A stretch of DNA of 64,000 nucleotides from Gigaspora margarita (Eukaryota > Glomeromycota > Glomeromycetes > Diversisporales > Gigasporaceae), in contig WTPW01001080.1 in the NCBI GenBank assembly GCA_009809945.1, positions 155,854-219,853 on the forward strand, in the 5' to 3' direction. Positions within the stretch are counted from its first letter, which is position 1. Every line of letters starts with the position of its first letter. This document shows, piece after piece, positions 34,006 through 45,639 of this stretch. The notes under the pieces were generated by a model that ran no database searches, was not told the DNA's origin, and saw only the letters and a list, made by a program, of their open reading frames with translations. The translations under genes and the position numbers were made by a program.

Positions 34006-34449
34006 CTCAAAACCAATGCTATTAATATGGACAATATAGGCACATTAGAGCCAACTGTTCTCAAATGACCCAGAAACTAAAGAACCAAAGATATGCATAT
34101 GTTGCAATCCCTAGGATGTGAATGCTCAACACTATCTTTCATTACACTCAACTACAAACCAACTACTGTTATAAATATAAAATACTTCAGAAGCTAAAAG
34201 ATATTAGGCTATTGGATCAAACAATGGTATACAAAGGATGCTGGATTAATTTTTATTGAGCTTTGGACCAAGATGACCACCGAAGCATTGAATTCTTTAC
34301 CAATAGTGAAGATAAAGGAACACTAATGTAAACTCTGCAAGGAATAGGGAATTAGATCCAAGATAATTAAACTCGACTCTAGCCAAGAGGATGCCTGATT
34401 CTGTGATTTTGAATATTTTTATACTTATAAAGCTACCAAGGATATTGAA

Positions 34450-34776
34450 TTTAATCCGAATTACAATCTATGAATGCGAGTATGCCATTCATTAGAAAAA
34501 ATAAAAACATTAATAATTTGTAGTGATCTTCAAATTTATCAAATAAGTGCAGAATCTTGTTTAAAAAATTGCAAAGATCTTCAAAATTTAGATATTTGTA
34601 GTACTTTGTAGATTTTTTGTCAAAAAATCTGTACAAATATTTAAAAAGTATAATCTTTACAGATTATAATCTGTGATAATCTTCAAAAGTATAACTAAAC
34701 TACTTACTTGCTAGTAAAACACAAGAAAAACAATAAACAAAACAAACTAATAATAAATAAATAAATAAAATAAAAA
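34450..34776. other. AT-rich spacer
   Basis: No gene is recognised. Short frames here show only Phe/Lys/Asn-rich noise. Simple (aaat)n sequence precedes 34777. Confidence 0.5.
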
Positions 34777-34969
34777 GGTTCTTCTAGGCATCTCTAGCTA
34801 GAAATATATAACTATATATCTCTGGCCTTTCAACTAATTAAAATTAAAAAAAGTCACATGATCTCTATTTTTGTCGATCACTCAATCATATAAGAATGCT
34901 AGACAGGTCAACTACTTTTGTATAACCCAGAATTATGATCTCTTGGACATCGGTTAAACGATTTATAGA

Positions 34970-36625
34970 AAAAAAAATAAAAAATTTTAAACCTTTGGGC
35001 GAAGTTACCTTCACAACCATCTGAGCGAATTCGATGAAAATTTTTTTTGAATTCTATAGACCCATAGAATTTAAATAAAAAAATTTTCATCGAATTTGAC
35101 CAGTTGGTTGCAGAGATATCTTTGCTAAAAATTAGAGAAAAGTCAAAACGTCTATCAAAATAGAAGCTACGCCAATTTTTTTTAAAAAATTTGAGCGAAG
35201 TTATTTCGCAACCACCTGATCAAATTCGATGAAAATTTTTTAATTTGAATTTTATAGATCCATAGAATTCAAATAAAAAAATTTTTATCAAATTTGGTCA
35301 GGTGGTTGCAGAAATATCTTCGCTCAAATTTTTTAAAAAAAATCAGCGTAGCTTCTATTTTGATAGACATTTTGACTTTTCTCTAATTTTTAGCAAAGAT
35401 ATCTCCGCAACCAACTGGTCAAATTCGATGAAAATTTTTTTATTTGAATTCTATGGGTCTATAGAATTCAAAAAAAATTTCATCAAATTCAGTCAGTTGG
35501 TTACGGAGATATCTTTGCTCAAATTTTTTAAAAAAATCAGTATAGCTTCTATTTCGATAGACGTTTTGACTTTTCTCTAATTTTGAGCGAAGATATCTCT
35601 GCCACCAACTGACCGAATTCGATAAAAATTTTTTATTCGAATTCTATGAATTCATAGAATTTGAATAAAAAATTTTCATTGAATTTGGTCAGGTGGTTGC
35701 GAAAATATACTTGCCGCAAAAACTACTCGTCCCAAATCCCAAATCCCAAACCCAAATTCCAAATCCCAATTTTATTATGTTTGGAATTGGGATTTGGGAT
35801 TTGGGATTTGGGCTTTGGGACAATTTTACTATGTTTGGGATTTGGGATTTGGGTGGGATTTTGGAAGTATGTAGTTTGGGTGGTATGTATAGCAGAGATA
35901 TCTTTGCTCAAATTTTTATTTGAATTCTATGGACTATAGAATTCGAATAAAAAAATTTCCATCGAATTCGGTCAGTTGGTTACGGAGATATCTTCACTCA
36001 AATTTTTTAAAACAATCGGCATAGCTTCTATTTTGATAGACGTTTTGACTTTTCTCTAACTTTGAGCGAAGATATCTCCGCAACCAACTAACTGAATTCG
36101 ATGAAAATTTTTTTATTTGAATTCTATGGATCTATAGAATTTGAATAAAAAACTTTTAATCAAATTTGGTCAGGTGGTTGCGGAGATATCTTCGCTCAAA
36201 TTTTTTTAAAAAAATAGTGTAGCTTCTATTTTGATAAATGTTTTGATTTTCTCTAATTTTGAGCAAAGATATCTCTGCAACCACCTGACCAAATTCGATG
36301 AAAATTTTTTTATTCAAATTCTATGGATCCATAGAATTCGAATAAAAAAATTTTTATCAAATTCAGTTAGTTGGTTGCGGAGATATCTTCACTCAAATTT
36401 TTTAAAAAAATCAGTATAGCTTATATTTTGATAGACATTTTGACATTCTCTAAATTGAGCAAAGATATCTCTGCAACCACCTGACCAAATTCGATGAATA
36501 TTTTTTTATTTGAATTCTATGGATCAATAGAATTCAAATAAAAAAATTTTTACTGAATTTGTTCAGTTGTTTGTGGAGATATCTTCGATCAAATTTTTTA
36601 AAAAAATCAGCGTAGCTTTTATTTT
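34970..36625. repeat. palindromic satellite array A
   Basis: About seven tandem units of roughly 235 bp. Each centres on a dyad (attcgatgaaaattttttta, then gaattctatggatccatag and the mirrored arm) bounded by ggtcagttggttgc...gatatc. A linker such as cttctattttgatagacgtt separates units. Units differ at many positions. Arrays B (39960-42070) and C (59480-60415) share the core. Confidence 0.88.
35727..35875. repeat. GGGATTT/CCCAAAT heptamer repeats in inverted arrangement
   Basis: cccaaatcccaaatccc on the left (35731-35770) faces gggatttgggatttggg twice on the right (35788-35815, 35837-35856). It interrupts one satellite unit. The G-rich arm has four G3 tracts spaced by four bases, a potential G-quadruplex, and can also pair with the C-rich arm. 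Confidence 0.75.
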
Positions 36626-37789
36626 AATTATTTTAATAGACGTTATCATTTCAAATCATCTTCGTATTATCATATACTGAAGCACATATGACATTTATTA
36701 CAACAAACTGATTCAAAGGTAGTTTGAGTATAATAGTGCTAACCTGTAACTCAATCTCTCCATTGTATTGTTCTCCCACTTTATTAATCAGCCAATTATA
36801 TTTTTATCCTTTACCCAATTTAGATATTTTATTTTATAAAAATTTTTTACAAATTTAAAATTATAGTACAAAATAAAATTTTTATCTATTGCGCAATGAA
36901 CAGATTCGAAGTAGCTAATCTAACCCACTATCTAACCAATGCTATTAACTACCTAACTCTAACCCAAACCTTAACTATCCAAAATTTAACTAACTATACA
37001 ATAGTTCATAACAAATATTTTTAAAATCAACACAGGTCGACTTAAGGCAGATTGGGTTTGAATCAGCATTGTCCACAAAGTTGAATCAAGAAGTTTCTGA
37101 TAAGGTCAGATTTTATCAAAAATATCTTCACTAGAAATTTGAAAATAATGAATTAAAAAGAGACAATATTGAAATGAATTTTTTAATGCTAAAATGTTAA
37201 TACCTGAGACCAAAGTGGAAGAAAAATATAAAGTCATACTTAGCTTCAAAAAGTTTTATGCTTTTCATGTACAGTTCTTTACGTGTCTAATCCTGTGTCT
37301 ATTTCTGTATCTAGTTTATTTTATTCCTGTCCATGAAATGCTGCCCTGAGTCGATAGAAAAATTGATCAAGAAAATTGAAATTAGTACCGCTTATATAGA
37401 AAAAGAAAAGAAGACAAACAAAATATATACTTAGCTTTGGAGAAGCCCTTACACCCTAGTCCCTGGTATGATCCTTTAAGTCTATAACATTCTAACAAAA
37501 ATCTGAACCAAATCATTCTTTAACTACCGCTCTAGAAGCAAATAAAAAATTAATCAAGTATTTATATATATATAAAAAAAAAAAAACCCCCTATATGTAT
37601 CTTTTTGGAAGCTCTTTTCTGCTCAGAAGAATTGGAACTTTATATTCTGAAAGATTCAACCATTTCAAGTTTAAAAAAAATAAGAATTTAGGGTAAAATA
37701 AGTTTAAAAAAAATGTTAAACAATATGAAAAAGTACTGTACTTACTGGAAAAGCCTTAAGAATCTCGGTCCAGTTGCGACATATCAAGT
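36626..37789. other. spacer, nothing definite
   Basis: Degenerate telomere-like words (ctaacccactatctaacc and similar) occur at 36915-37010. There are short open stretches but no domain that I recognise. Confidence 0.4.
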
Positions 37790-38205
37790 TTTTGATTGTA
37801 CAATATAGTTTTCTATATAAAGTTTCTCACATAATTATAGCAAAAGAATAAATACGGATGCCTTAGTGTACGGTTGGTTGTTCAAAACTTCAGGTACAAC
37901 ATATGGTAAAATTCCAAAAATTCTATCTGATTTTAATTTAGACGTAATATTAGCTGATATTAAAAGTCCTAAATCAGCAATCTAACATATATTTCCACTA
38001 TGTAAATCCCGATGAATAAGATCTTGAGAATGAATTATGTGAAAATCTGATGCAATATATAGTAGTAGATTTAATTTATCTTTCCAATTCATTTTCAATA
38101 TAGTATGTAAATTTTGGTATAAACTGCCTCTTAGTGCATATTTCATGACAAGAATATAATTTTCAAAAGTTTTATCTTTCATAAAAAAAACAATCAAATA
38201 AACGC
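37790..38205 (-). pseudogene. protein-kinase fragment (catalytic loop and activation segment)
   Basis: The minus-strand reading runs MKDKTFENYILVMKYALRGS, LYQNLHTILKMNWKDKLNLL, then HSQDLIHRDLHSGNI (HRD loop with catalytic Asp and the following Asn). Past a stop it continues IADLGLLISANITSKLKSD, IFGILPYVVPEVLNNQPYTK (APE-like helix as VPE) and, in another frame, YSFAIIM. The order matches subdomains V-IX of a Ser/Thr or Tyr-like kinase of the type amplified in arbuscular-mycorrhizal fungi. The N-lobe and C-terminal lobe are absent. A likely GT donor (gtaagcgtttat) lies just upstream, near 38200. It is a broken remnant. Confidence 0.75.
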
Positions 38206-38599
38206 TTACTTAAATCTTTACGAACCAAACCCGGAGTGGCGATAGCGAAAATTCTTGCATTGCAAAGATCTGGAAGCATAGATTGTAGAAAAGGATGAAT
38301 CGGTAAATGGACTAAAAGGGTGAGAAAAAAAAATACCATAAACTGCTACCCGAGTCTAGTACATAGAGGTCTTGTATACGGCAGTTTACGGTACTTACAG
38401 TATTCGAAAAGGACGAAAAAACCTAAGTTGAACTAAGAAGGACGAAAGAAAGGCGACAAAACTAAATAAAAAAAAATTTGTAAATAAAATGCAGCAAAAC
38501 AAAGATGTAAGATGATCTTGTGTCACTTATCTATTAGCATCCGGTAAGCAATGTCGTTCGATCTTGCATCAGCAATCAGATAGATACATGAGCTTTAGT
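38206..38599. other. non-coding stretch inside the putative fold-back element
   Basis: No frame, repeat or domain is identified. It is somewhat richer in G+C than the flanks. Confidence 0.4.
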
Positions 38600-38684
38600 C
38601 ATGTGATTTTCTTGCTCTTTGATTGGTCCAGGAGCCAGAGATAATAAACTAGGCATCTCTAGCTAAAGATGCCTAGAATTTCCC

Positions 38685-39032
38685 AAATAAAAAAAAACTT
38701 ATTTTTATTCTCTTTTTTTTTTAATAATTTTTTGTTTTATCATTTGTTTTTAATTTTTTTTTATTTACTTTTATTCCTAGTATACATATATGCATATATG
38801 TACACTACTTTTAAATTTTATTTATAATATCTTTTTTTTATTTATTTTATTTTTATCTTTTTTTTATTTTTTTTTTTTTGGTTTATTATATTTTTTTTGT
38901 TTTATTTATATTTTTTTTGTTTTATTTATATTTTTTTTGTTTTATTTATATTTTTTTTGTTTTATTTATTTTTTTTTTGTTTTATTTATTATATTTATTT
39001 TTTCTATTATTTTATATTTTTATTGTTTTATA
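38685..39032. repeat. T-rich tract with 20-bp tandem units
   Basis: About five units of tattttttttgttttattta lie at 38887-38990 within poly-T sequence. The long Phe/Tyr frames on the plus strand are composition artefacts. Confidence 0.8.
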
Positions 39033-39353
39033 TACCATATTTGTCCGAAAATAAGCTACCTTTTTTGGCCAAAAAATTACATGAAAAAATGTAGGGTAGC
39101 TTATTTTCGAAACATTGAATTTTTTGAAAAATTGAAAAACGTATTAATAAAAGGTTGTCTAAATGACGCCAAATTTTTTTTGTATGTGTATTTTGATGAG
39201 CTGAACAAGTTTACTTAATGCCACTTTTGAGGTTTACTTAGTAAAATTTAGACTTTTATATGTAGCAACTGCTAACGGTTTTTTTAAGATTTTTGAAAAA
39301 AATCAGGGGGTAGCTTATTTTCGGAGGTAGCTTATTTTCGGCAATATATGGTA
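39033..39353. mobile_element. TA-ended MITE, AAAATAAGCTACC family
   Basis: The left end taccatatttgtccgaaaat aagctacc pairs with ggtagcttattttcggcaat atatggta. The interior contains gctgaacaagtttacttaat and agcttattttcgg twice at the right. It is inserted in T-rich sequence. Confidence 0.78.
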
Positions 39354-39555
39354 TATATTTTTTTTCATTTTATTTATTGTTTTATATTTTTTTTTGTTTT
39401 ATTTATTGTTTTATATATTTTTATTTTACTTATATTTTTTTTATTTTATTTTATTTTATTTATTGTTTTATATTTTTTTGCGTTTTATTTATTTTATATT
39501 TCTTTTTTTTCATTTTATTTTATTGTTTATATTTTTTATTTTTTATATTGTTTAA
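39354..39555. other. T-rich low-complexity tract
   Basis: Poly-T with TTTAT words; apparent Phe-rich frames are noise. Confidence 0.75.
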
Positions 39556-39563
39556 TTTATTTA

Positions 39564-42192
39564 GGGTACTGCTATTTACACCATGATAAACACTAATTGC
39601 ACCATGAATTTTGTATAACAGTAAATCCTTTTCTATTTGCACTATGCAAATCACTTGATTTTATTACTTAAATTTTAGAAACTTTTATTAATATGGGCTA
39701 GGTGCTAGGAAAAGGGCCCAAAATGACAATTTTTTCAAAAGGTTTTTTTTTACATAAATTAATTTAGAATAAGATTAGAATCATTTTTTACTTAAAACAC
39801 AAAGGTAGTTGTATTAATAAAAATTTGCTGTATAGCTTTTTAAAGTTTGTAATTTCTTATGGTTTATTATAAAATTTATAACATAAAAATTGATTTTCTG
39901 AAGATCTTTTTTTTTGTCAATTTCCGCTCTTTTCTCAGCACCTAGTCCATATTATCTTTATTAGTTCTTGACCAAATACAATAAAAATTTTTTTATTTAA
40001 ATTCTATGAATTTATAGAATTAAACTAAAAAATTTTCATCGAATTTGGTCAAGAACTCATAGAGATATCTTCGATGAAATTCCTGTAAACAATTTTGGCG
40101 CAGCTTTTTTGTTATATATGTTTTTAGAAGTAGAAAATTTTATTGAAGATATCTCTGTGAGTTCTTGACCAAATTCAATAATTTTTTTTATTTTAATTAT
40201 ACAGATCTGTACAATTAAAATAAAAAAATTTTTATTGAATTTGGTCAAGAACTCGTAGAGATACCTTCAATGAAAAGTTTGTAAACAATTTTGCTACAAC
40301 TTCTTTGTCATCACGTTTTTTGAAAATAAAAAAAAAACTTTCATCGAAGATATCTCTATGAGTTCTTGACCAATTCGATGAAATTTTTTTTATTTTAATT
40401 CTACTAATCTATAGAATTAAATAAAAAAATTTTCATCAAGTTTGGTCAAAAACTCATAGAGATATCTTTGATGAAAGTTTTTTATTTCCAAAAATGTGAT
40501 CACAAGAAACTGTAACAAAATTGTTTACAAGAACTTTCATTGAAGATATCTCTATGAGTTCTTGACCAAATTCAATAAAAATTTTTTTATTTTAATTCTA
40601 CAAATCTATAGAATTTAAATAAAAAAATTTTTATCGAATTTGGTCAAAAACTCATAGTGATATCTTCGATTAAATTTTTTTTCATTTCCAAAAATGTGAT
40701 CACAAAGAAGCTGCACCAAAATTGTTTACAAGAACTTTCATAAAAGATATCTCTATGAGTTCTTGACTAAATTCGATGATGATTTTTTTATTTTAATTAT
40801 ACAGATCTGTATAATTAAAATAAAAATTTTTTATTGAATTTGGTCAAGAACTCACAGAGATATCTTCAATAAAAGTTTTTACTTCTAAAAACGTATGCAA
40901 CAAAGAAGCTGTGCCAAAATTGTTTACAGGAACTTTCATTGAAGATATCTTTACAAGTTCTTGACCAAATTCGATGAAAATTTTTTTATTTTAATTCTAC
41001 AAGTCCATAGAATTTAAATAAAAAATTTCTATCAAATTTGGTCAAGAACTCATAGAGATATCTTTGATGAAAGTTTTTTTTTTATTTCCAAAAACGTGAT
41101 CACAAAGAAGCTGTACTAAAATTGTTTACAAGAACTTTCATTGAAGATATTTCCACGAGTTCTTTACCAAATTCAATGAAAATTTCTTTATTTTAATTCT
41201 ACAAATCTATATAATTAAAATAAAAAAATTTTTATTGAATTTAGTCAAGAACTCACAGAGACATCTTCAATAAAAGTTTTCTACTTCTAAAAACGTATAC
41301 AACAAAGAAGCTGCGTCAAAATTGTATACAGGAACTTACATCAAAAATATCTCTAAGAGTTCTTGACCAAATTCAATAAAGATTTTTTTATTTTAATTCT
41401 AAAAATCCATAGAATTTAAATAAAAAAATTTTTGTCGAATTTGGTCAAGAACTCATAGAGATATCTTTGATGAAAGTTTTTTTTCATATCCAAAAATGTG
41501 ATTACAAAGAAGCTGCGTCAAAATTGTTTATAAGAATTTTCATCGAAGATATTTCCACGAGTTCTTAACCAAATTCGATGAATATTTTTATTTTAATTCT
41601 ACAAATCCATAGAATTTAAATAAAAAAATTTTCATCGAATTTGGTCAAGAACTCATAGAGATATCTTTGATGAAAGTTTTTTTTATTTCCAAAAACATGA
41701 TTACAAAAAAGCTGCACCAAAATTGTTTACAAGAACTTTCATCGAAGATATCTTTATGAGTTCTTGACCAAATTTGATGAAACTTTTTTTATTTTAATTC
41801 TAAAGATCTGTATAATTAAAACAAAAAAATTTTTATTGAATTTGGTCAAGAACTCACAGAGATATCTTTAATGAAAGTTTTTTACTTCTAAAAATATATA
41901 TAACAAAGAAGCTGAGCCAAAATTGTTTACAAGAATTTCATTAAAGATATTTCTACAAGTTCTTGACCAAATTCGATGAATTTTTTTTTATTTTAATTCT
42001 ACAAATTCATAGAATTTAAATAAAAAAATTTTCATCAAATTTGGTTAAGAACTTATTAAGATAATATTAATAAAAGTTTTTAAAATTTTGGTAATAAAAT
42101 CAAGTGATCTATATGGTGCAAATAGAAAAGGATTTACTTTTATACAAAATCCATGGTGCAATTAGTTTATCATAGTGTAAATAGTAGTACTC
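39564..42192. mobile_element. fold-back element with about 100-bp inverted ends, carrying satellite array B
   Basis: The left arm gggtactgctatttacacca ... tttctatttgcactatgcaa and the right arm (complement, 42085-42192) match over about 100 bp with a few differences. A possible 8-bp duplication tttattta (39556-39563, 42193-42200) lies in T-rich flanks, so it is not decisive. The interior is satellite array B. Confidence 0.75.
39960..42070. repeat. palindromic satellite array B
   Basis: About nine units of 220-240 bp. Each has the dyad ttcttgaccaaattcgatga and its mirror tttggtcaagaactcatag around gaattctacaaatctatagaatt, bounded by gatatct. Linkers such as acaattttgg and acaaagaagctg alternate in orientation. 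It is the same core as arrays A and C but with a gttcttgacc border. Confidence 0.88.
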
Positions 42193-42200
42193 TTTATTTA

Positions 42201-42315
42201 TTTGTTTTTTTTTTTATTATTTATTCTGTTTTTTTTTTATTTTTATTTTTTTTTGTATATTATTTTTTTTTTTTTTTTACTTTTTTTTTAATTTTTTTTA
42301 TTGTTTTTTTTTATT
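42201..42315. other. T-rich low-complexity tract
   Basis: Poly-T sequence; frames here are noise. Confidence 0.75.
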
Positions 42316-42318
42316 TTA

Positions 42319-42472
42319 GGACCATGTCATTAATCATCTGATTATTTTTTATTAGAGGCCTACCCTCCCCCTCCCCTCCTTAATATAAAATTGGTCAGGT
42401 TTCTATATATAATTTCAACATTTTTTACCCCCCTTCCTCCTTTAAAAAATTACCTAATTTTTGTCACTTCCT
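42319..42472 (-). mobile_element. short Harbinger-type MITE, TCAGGTGATTAATGACAC family, copy 1
   Basis: This is the reverse-oriented copy of 48550-48699 and 60452-60600, about 150 bp. It shares gtcattaatcatctgatta, gaggcctaccctcccc and aaattggtcaggtttctat. TTA lies at both edges, which supports a 3-bp target duplication. Confidence 0.7.
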
Positions 42473-42985
42473 TTATTTTAAATTTTTTGTATTATTATTT
42501 TATAATATCCTAAAAAAAATTTTTTGGCACTTTTTTTATTTAATTTATTTTTTTTATTAATAATTAAATTTAATTTAATTTTTTTTTTAGTTTTTATTTT
42601 AACTTTTTGTTTTTTTTATTTTTCAGCTATTATTTTTTTTTATTATTAATTTATTTTTTTATAATTTATTATTTTGTTATTGTTATTTATTTTTTTATTA
42701 TAATTTATTTAATTTGTTTTTTTAAATTTTTTTTAATATTTTTTACATTTTTTATATTATTATAATTTATTTTTACATTATAACGATTTTATGAATGATA
42801 ATCACCAGTTATACAAGATTAAAGATGAGCAAAATAGTATTTTTGCTATTATGCATGCGCATAATATGCAGCATATATGCATGCATATATATGTAGTATA
42901 GTTAAAATTTATTATTAGTTCTAAGTCAAGTTTGAGTTAGCTTTGTGTCTGGTTCAAAGTTTGCAAACTGGTCTAAGTTCAAATA
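42473..42985. other. T-rich tract then short palindromic AT sequence
   Basis: 42480-42780 is poly-T/TTTAT. At 42845-42895 there are overlapping atgcatgc and atatgcat palindromes. No gene is seen. Confidence 0.6.
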
Positions 42986-42989
42986 ATTT

Positions 42990-44440
42990 ATATGTATTTT
43001 TCGGTGCTGAACAAGTTTACTTAGTGCATGAAATTAGAATTAATTAGTAAAATTTTATTAATCATAAGAATTTATAAAATTTTATTAATAAAATTCTATA
43101 AATCTTATAATTCGCAAATTTTTATTAACTAATTCTAACTTTATGCACTGAATAAACTTGTTTAGCACATATAAATACATCAAATTAGCAAAATTATTTT
43201 TATTTTACTTGAAATTTAGAGAATAGATACATAGTTTTAGATTTTTGATCAAAAAAGTTAAATTTTAGCATCGTTTCTCCAATTTTCAACTAAAATAAAA
43301 ACAATACTACTGATTTAATGTAATTATAAATGCTGAACAAGTTTACTTAATGCATAAAGTTAGAATTAATTAATAAAATTTTGTGAATCATAAGATTTTA
43401 TAGAATTTTATTAATGAAATTCTATAAAATCTTATGATTCGCAAATTTTTATTAATTAAATCTAACTTTATGCACTTAGTAAACTTGTTTAGAATCTATA
43501 ATTACATTAAATTAGCAGTTATGTTTTTATTTTAGTTAAAATTTGGAGAAAAGATACTTAAATTAATTTTTTTGATCAAAAATCCAAAATTATGCATCTA
43601 TTTTCTAAATTTTAAGTAAAATAAAAATAATACTACCAATTTAATGTATTTATATATGTTGAACAAGTTTACTAAGTGCATATAGTTAGAATTACTTAAT
43701 AAGAATTTGGGAGTCATAAGAATTTATAGAATATTATTAATAAAATTCTATAAAATCTTATGATTTACAAAATTTTACTAATTAATTCTAACTTAATGCA
43801 CTAAGTAAACTTGTCTAGCACCTAAATATATATTAAATTGGCAGATTTATTGTTTATTTTATATGAAATTTGAAGAAAAGATGCTTAAATTTGACTTTTT
43901 TGATCAAAAATCCAAAATTATGTATCTATTCTCTAAATTTCAAGTAAAATAAAAATAATCCTGCCGATTTAATGTAATTATAGGTGCTGAACAAGTTTAT
44001 TTAGTTTATATATTTAGAATTAATTAATAAAAATTTGTGATTCATAAGATTTTATAGAAATTTATTAATAAAATTTTATAAATCTTATAATTCACAAGAT
44101 TTCATTAATTAACTCTAACTTAATGCACTAAGTAAACTTGTTCAGCACCTAAAAACATATTAAATTAGTAGAATTGTTTTTATTTCACTTGAAATTTGAA
44201 GAAAAAAGGCTTAAATTTAACTTTTTTGATCAAAAATCCAAAATTATGTATCTATTCTTTTTTTAGATGCTGAACAAGCTTACTTAGTGCATAAAGTTAG
44301 GATTAATTAATAAAAATTTGCGAATTATAAGATTTTATAGAATTTTATTAATAATATTCTATAAATTCTTATGATTCATAAAATTTTACTAATTAATTCT
44401 AACTTCATACACTAAGTAAACTTGTTCAGTGCCAAAATAT
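42990..44440. repeat. array of five GCTGAACAAG hairpins
   Basis: Hairpins begin at about 43010, 43330, 43655, 43985 and 44270. Each has gctgaacaagtttacttagt, then gcataaagttagaattaatt, an inner stem on atagaattttattaat, and the closing complement cactaagtaaacttgttcag. Linkers contain aatttggagaaaagatac and tttttgatcaaaaa words. It is the same family as 26165-27345. Confidence 0.87.
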
Positions 44441-44633
44441 ATTCAGACTTAGTTCAGTTAGCAGACTTCAGACCCGATCTAAACTGAACTTATAGTTGAG
44501 TCTGAGTCTGGTAAAATTTAGAGTCTGATCCTAGACCAGACCCAGACCAGACCTAGAACACTAAATTAGAGTTAGTGTTTATGTTAAAGTTTGGAGTTAA
44601 TATAATATATAGTAAAATTGACCAAAGAATATA
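44441..44633. other. short segment rich in CAGAC/GACTCAG words
   Basis: Degenerate repeats of cagacc and gtctgagt occur. No gene is recognised. Confidence 0.4.
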
Positions 44634-45625
44634 TTTTTTTTTTTTTTTTTTTTAAAGTGCCTGCTTGGGGCATAGGATTTATTCAGTTTACACATCGAAA
44701 AATTATACTTGGATGAGAGTACAACTAGCCACATGTACACTTTTGGTGTCTAATTTAAGTAGTCCGCCTGAAGGTTCCATACTAGATGCCATACCTGCAA
44801 CCCAACTATGGGAATTGCCTATTTAAACCCTCTGAACTTTAGCTCCTTTGACCAATCTCAACTGTTTTACCAGTATCCGCAGTATATATACAGTCAGTTC
44901 GGACCCCAGATCATTTACTGCCATAGCTCTTAGAACTAGTTTATCCTCGCAGGAAACTTGGTAGAGCAGTTCCTGTCTCACACAGGTATTATCTACACTT
45001 CGGTAACTTATGCTACTGCTTTACATATATACTTGCAGTCAGGGCTAACCATTAAACTGCCACCGTTACCTACTTTATACCCTTGTAAGGTCCCAGCACC
45101 CATCTCTACCATCCTACCGGTCCTTACACTAGCTTCCCAAACTTCCAAACCAGTTAGCCTGGAAGGGTCGATTAACCCGGCATTAGGTGCTACTATGGTT
45201 CTTTCTTCCCTTGGTACCTACTTCTATAGCATAGATTCTTTTACTCCAGTGCGACTCCGGTAGCCAGATTGGTGAACCCCCGTCCCTGAGGGTCTTTATT
45301 CGTCCGTTATTCCGGTTCTGGTTTCTGATTCTCTGGTTTTGGTAGCACTGTCAAAGATCTTTGCTACCTCCTTACTTGGGACTTGCCAAACGGGTTTCCA
45401 TTTCTTCGGTCTTTTGGATTTGTCTGTATAATGATACACAAATACGCCCGAAAGCTCCCATTCTAGATAGTAACCAAGGATTACAGGTAATATACCCGAC
45501 CGATCGACAAGACAATAGTTACTGTACCACAGATTTTATTTTCAAAGCGTCGCTAGTGGGATTTGAACTCTAGACCTGCCACTTGGGGGTGACAATTTAC
45601 CAACTTCTCTAAGTTGCCATACCTT
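44634..45625 (-). mobile_element. long tRNA-headed SINE-like retroposon
   Basis: On the minus strand it opens with a tRNA-like head (about 45545-45620): an A-box-like ttagagaagttggt and a B-box-like gagttcaaatccc. A G+C-rich 900-bp body follows and it ends in an A-run (T-run at 44634-44654). Flanks caaagaatat at 44623-44632 and 45626-45635 form a direct repeat. At about 990 bp it is long for a SINE. Its tail half has ccgcctgaaggttccatac, which resembles ccgcccgaaggccgccatac in the shorter SINE at 20923. The plus-strand frames in it (44958-45263, 45361-45573) are probably not genes. Confidence 0.72.
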
Positions 45626-45639
45626 CAAAGAATATTTTT

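Larger units (their letters stand above)
28740..34450 (+). mobile_element. old Gypsy-type relic, heavily interrupted (fossil, broken)
   Basis: Successive plus-strand scraps resemble a Gypsy gag-pol of a different family from the 6-16 kb element. They are a Glu/Lys-rich gag (about 28.8-29.5 kb, NALNAATKAMFALAQAMKRG), a CCHC knuckle at about 30.3 kb (CYYCDQKEHFIWNC), a retropepsin-like stretch near 32.5 kb (YYAIIDSD...SMISHQVVKELEF) and knuckle-like pieces near 33.1 and 34.0 kb. It is broken at many points (tens) and carries insertions at 29512-29798, 29929-30225, 30631-30957, 30992-32384, 33122-33654 and 33737-34005. No LTRs were identified. It is clearly much older than the 6-16 kb copy. Confidence 0.7.
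34777..38684. mobile_element. putative 3.9-kb fold-back element carrying a satellite array and a kinase fragment
   Basis: Near 34783 the sequence ttctaggcatctctagctag, then tatatctctggc and tcacatga further in, recurs as the reverse complement at about 38600-38680 (ending gatgcctagaatttccc). These look like diverged terminal inverted repeats of about 90 bp. Between them lie palindromic satellite units, GGGATTT repeats and a protein-kinase pseudogene. Flanks are (aaat)n, so no duplication can be read. It could instead be two separate small elements in opposite orientation. Confidence 0.45.

Noticed and set aside
35661-35939. ORFs over the GGGATTT repeats
   Set aside because: The frames are produced by the heptamer repeat and palindromic satellite, with no domain.
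44958-45573. Two plus-strand ORFs with ordinary composition
   Set aside because: They lie inside the tRNA-headed retroposon on the opposite strand, have no recognisable domain and are interrupted; the higher G+C explains their length.
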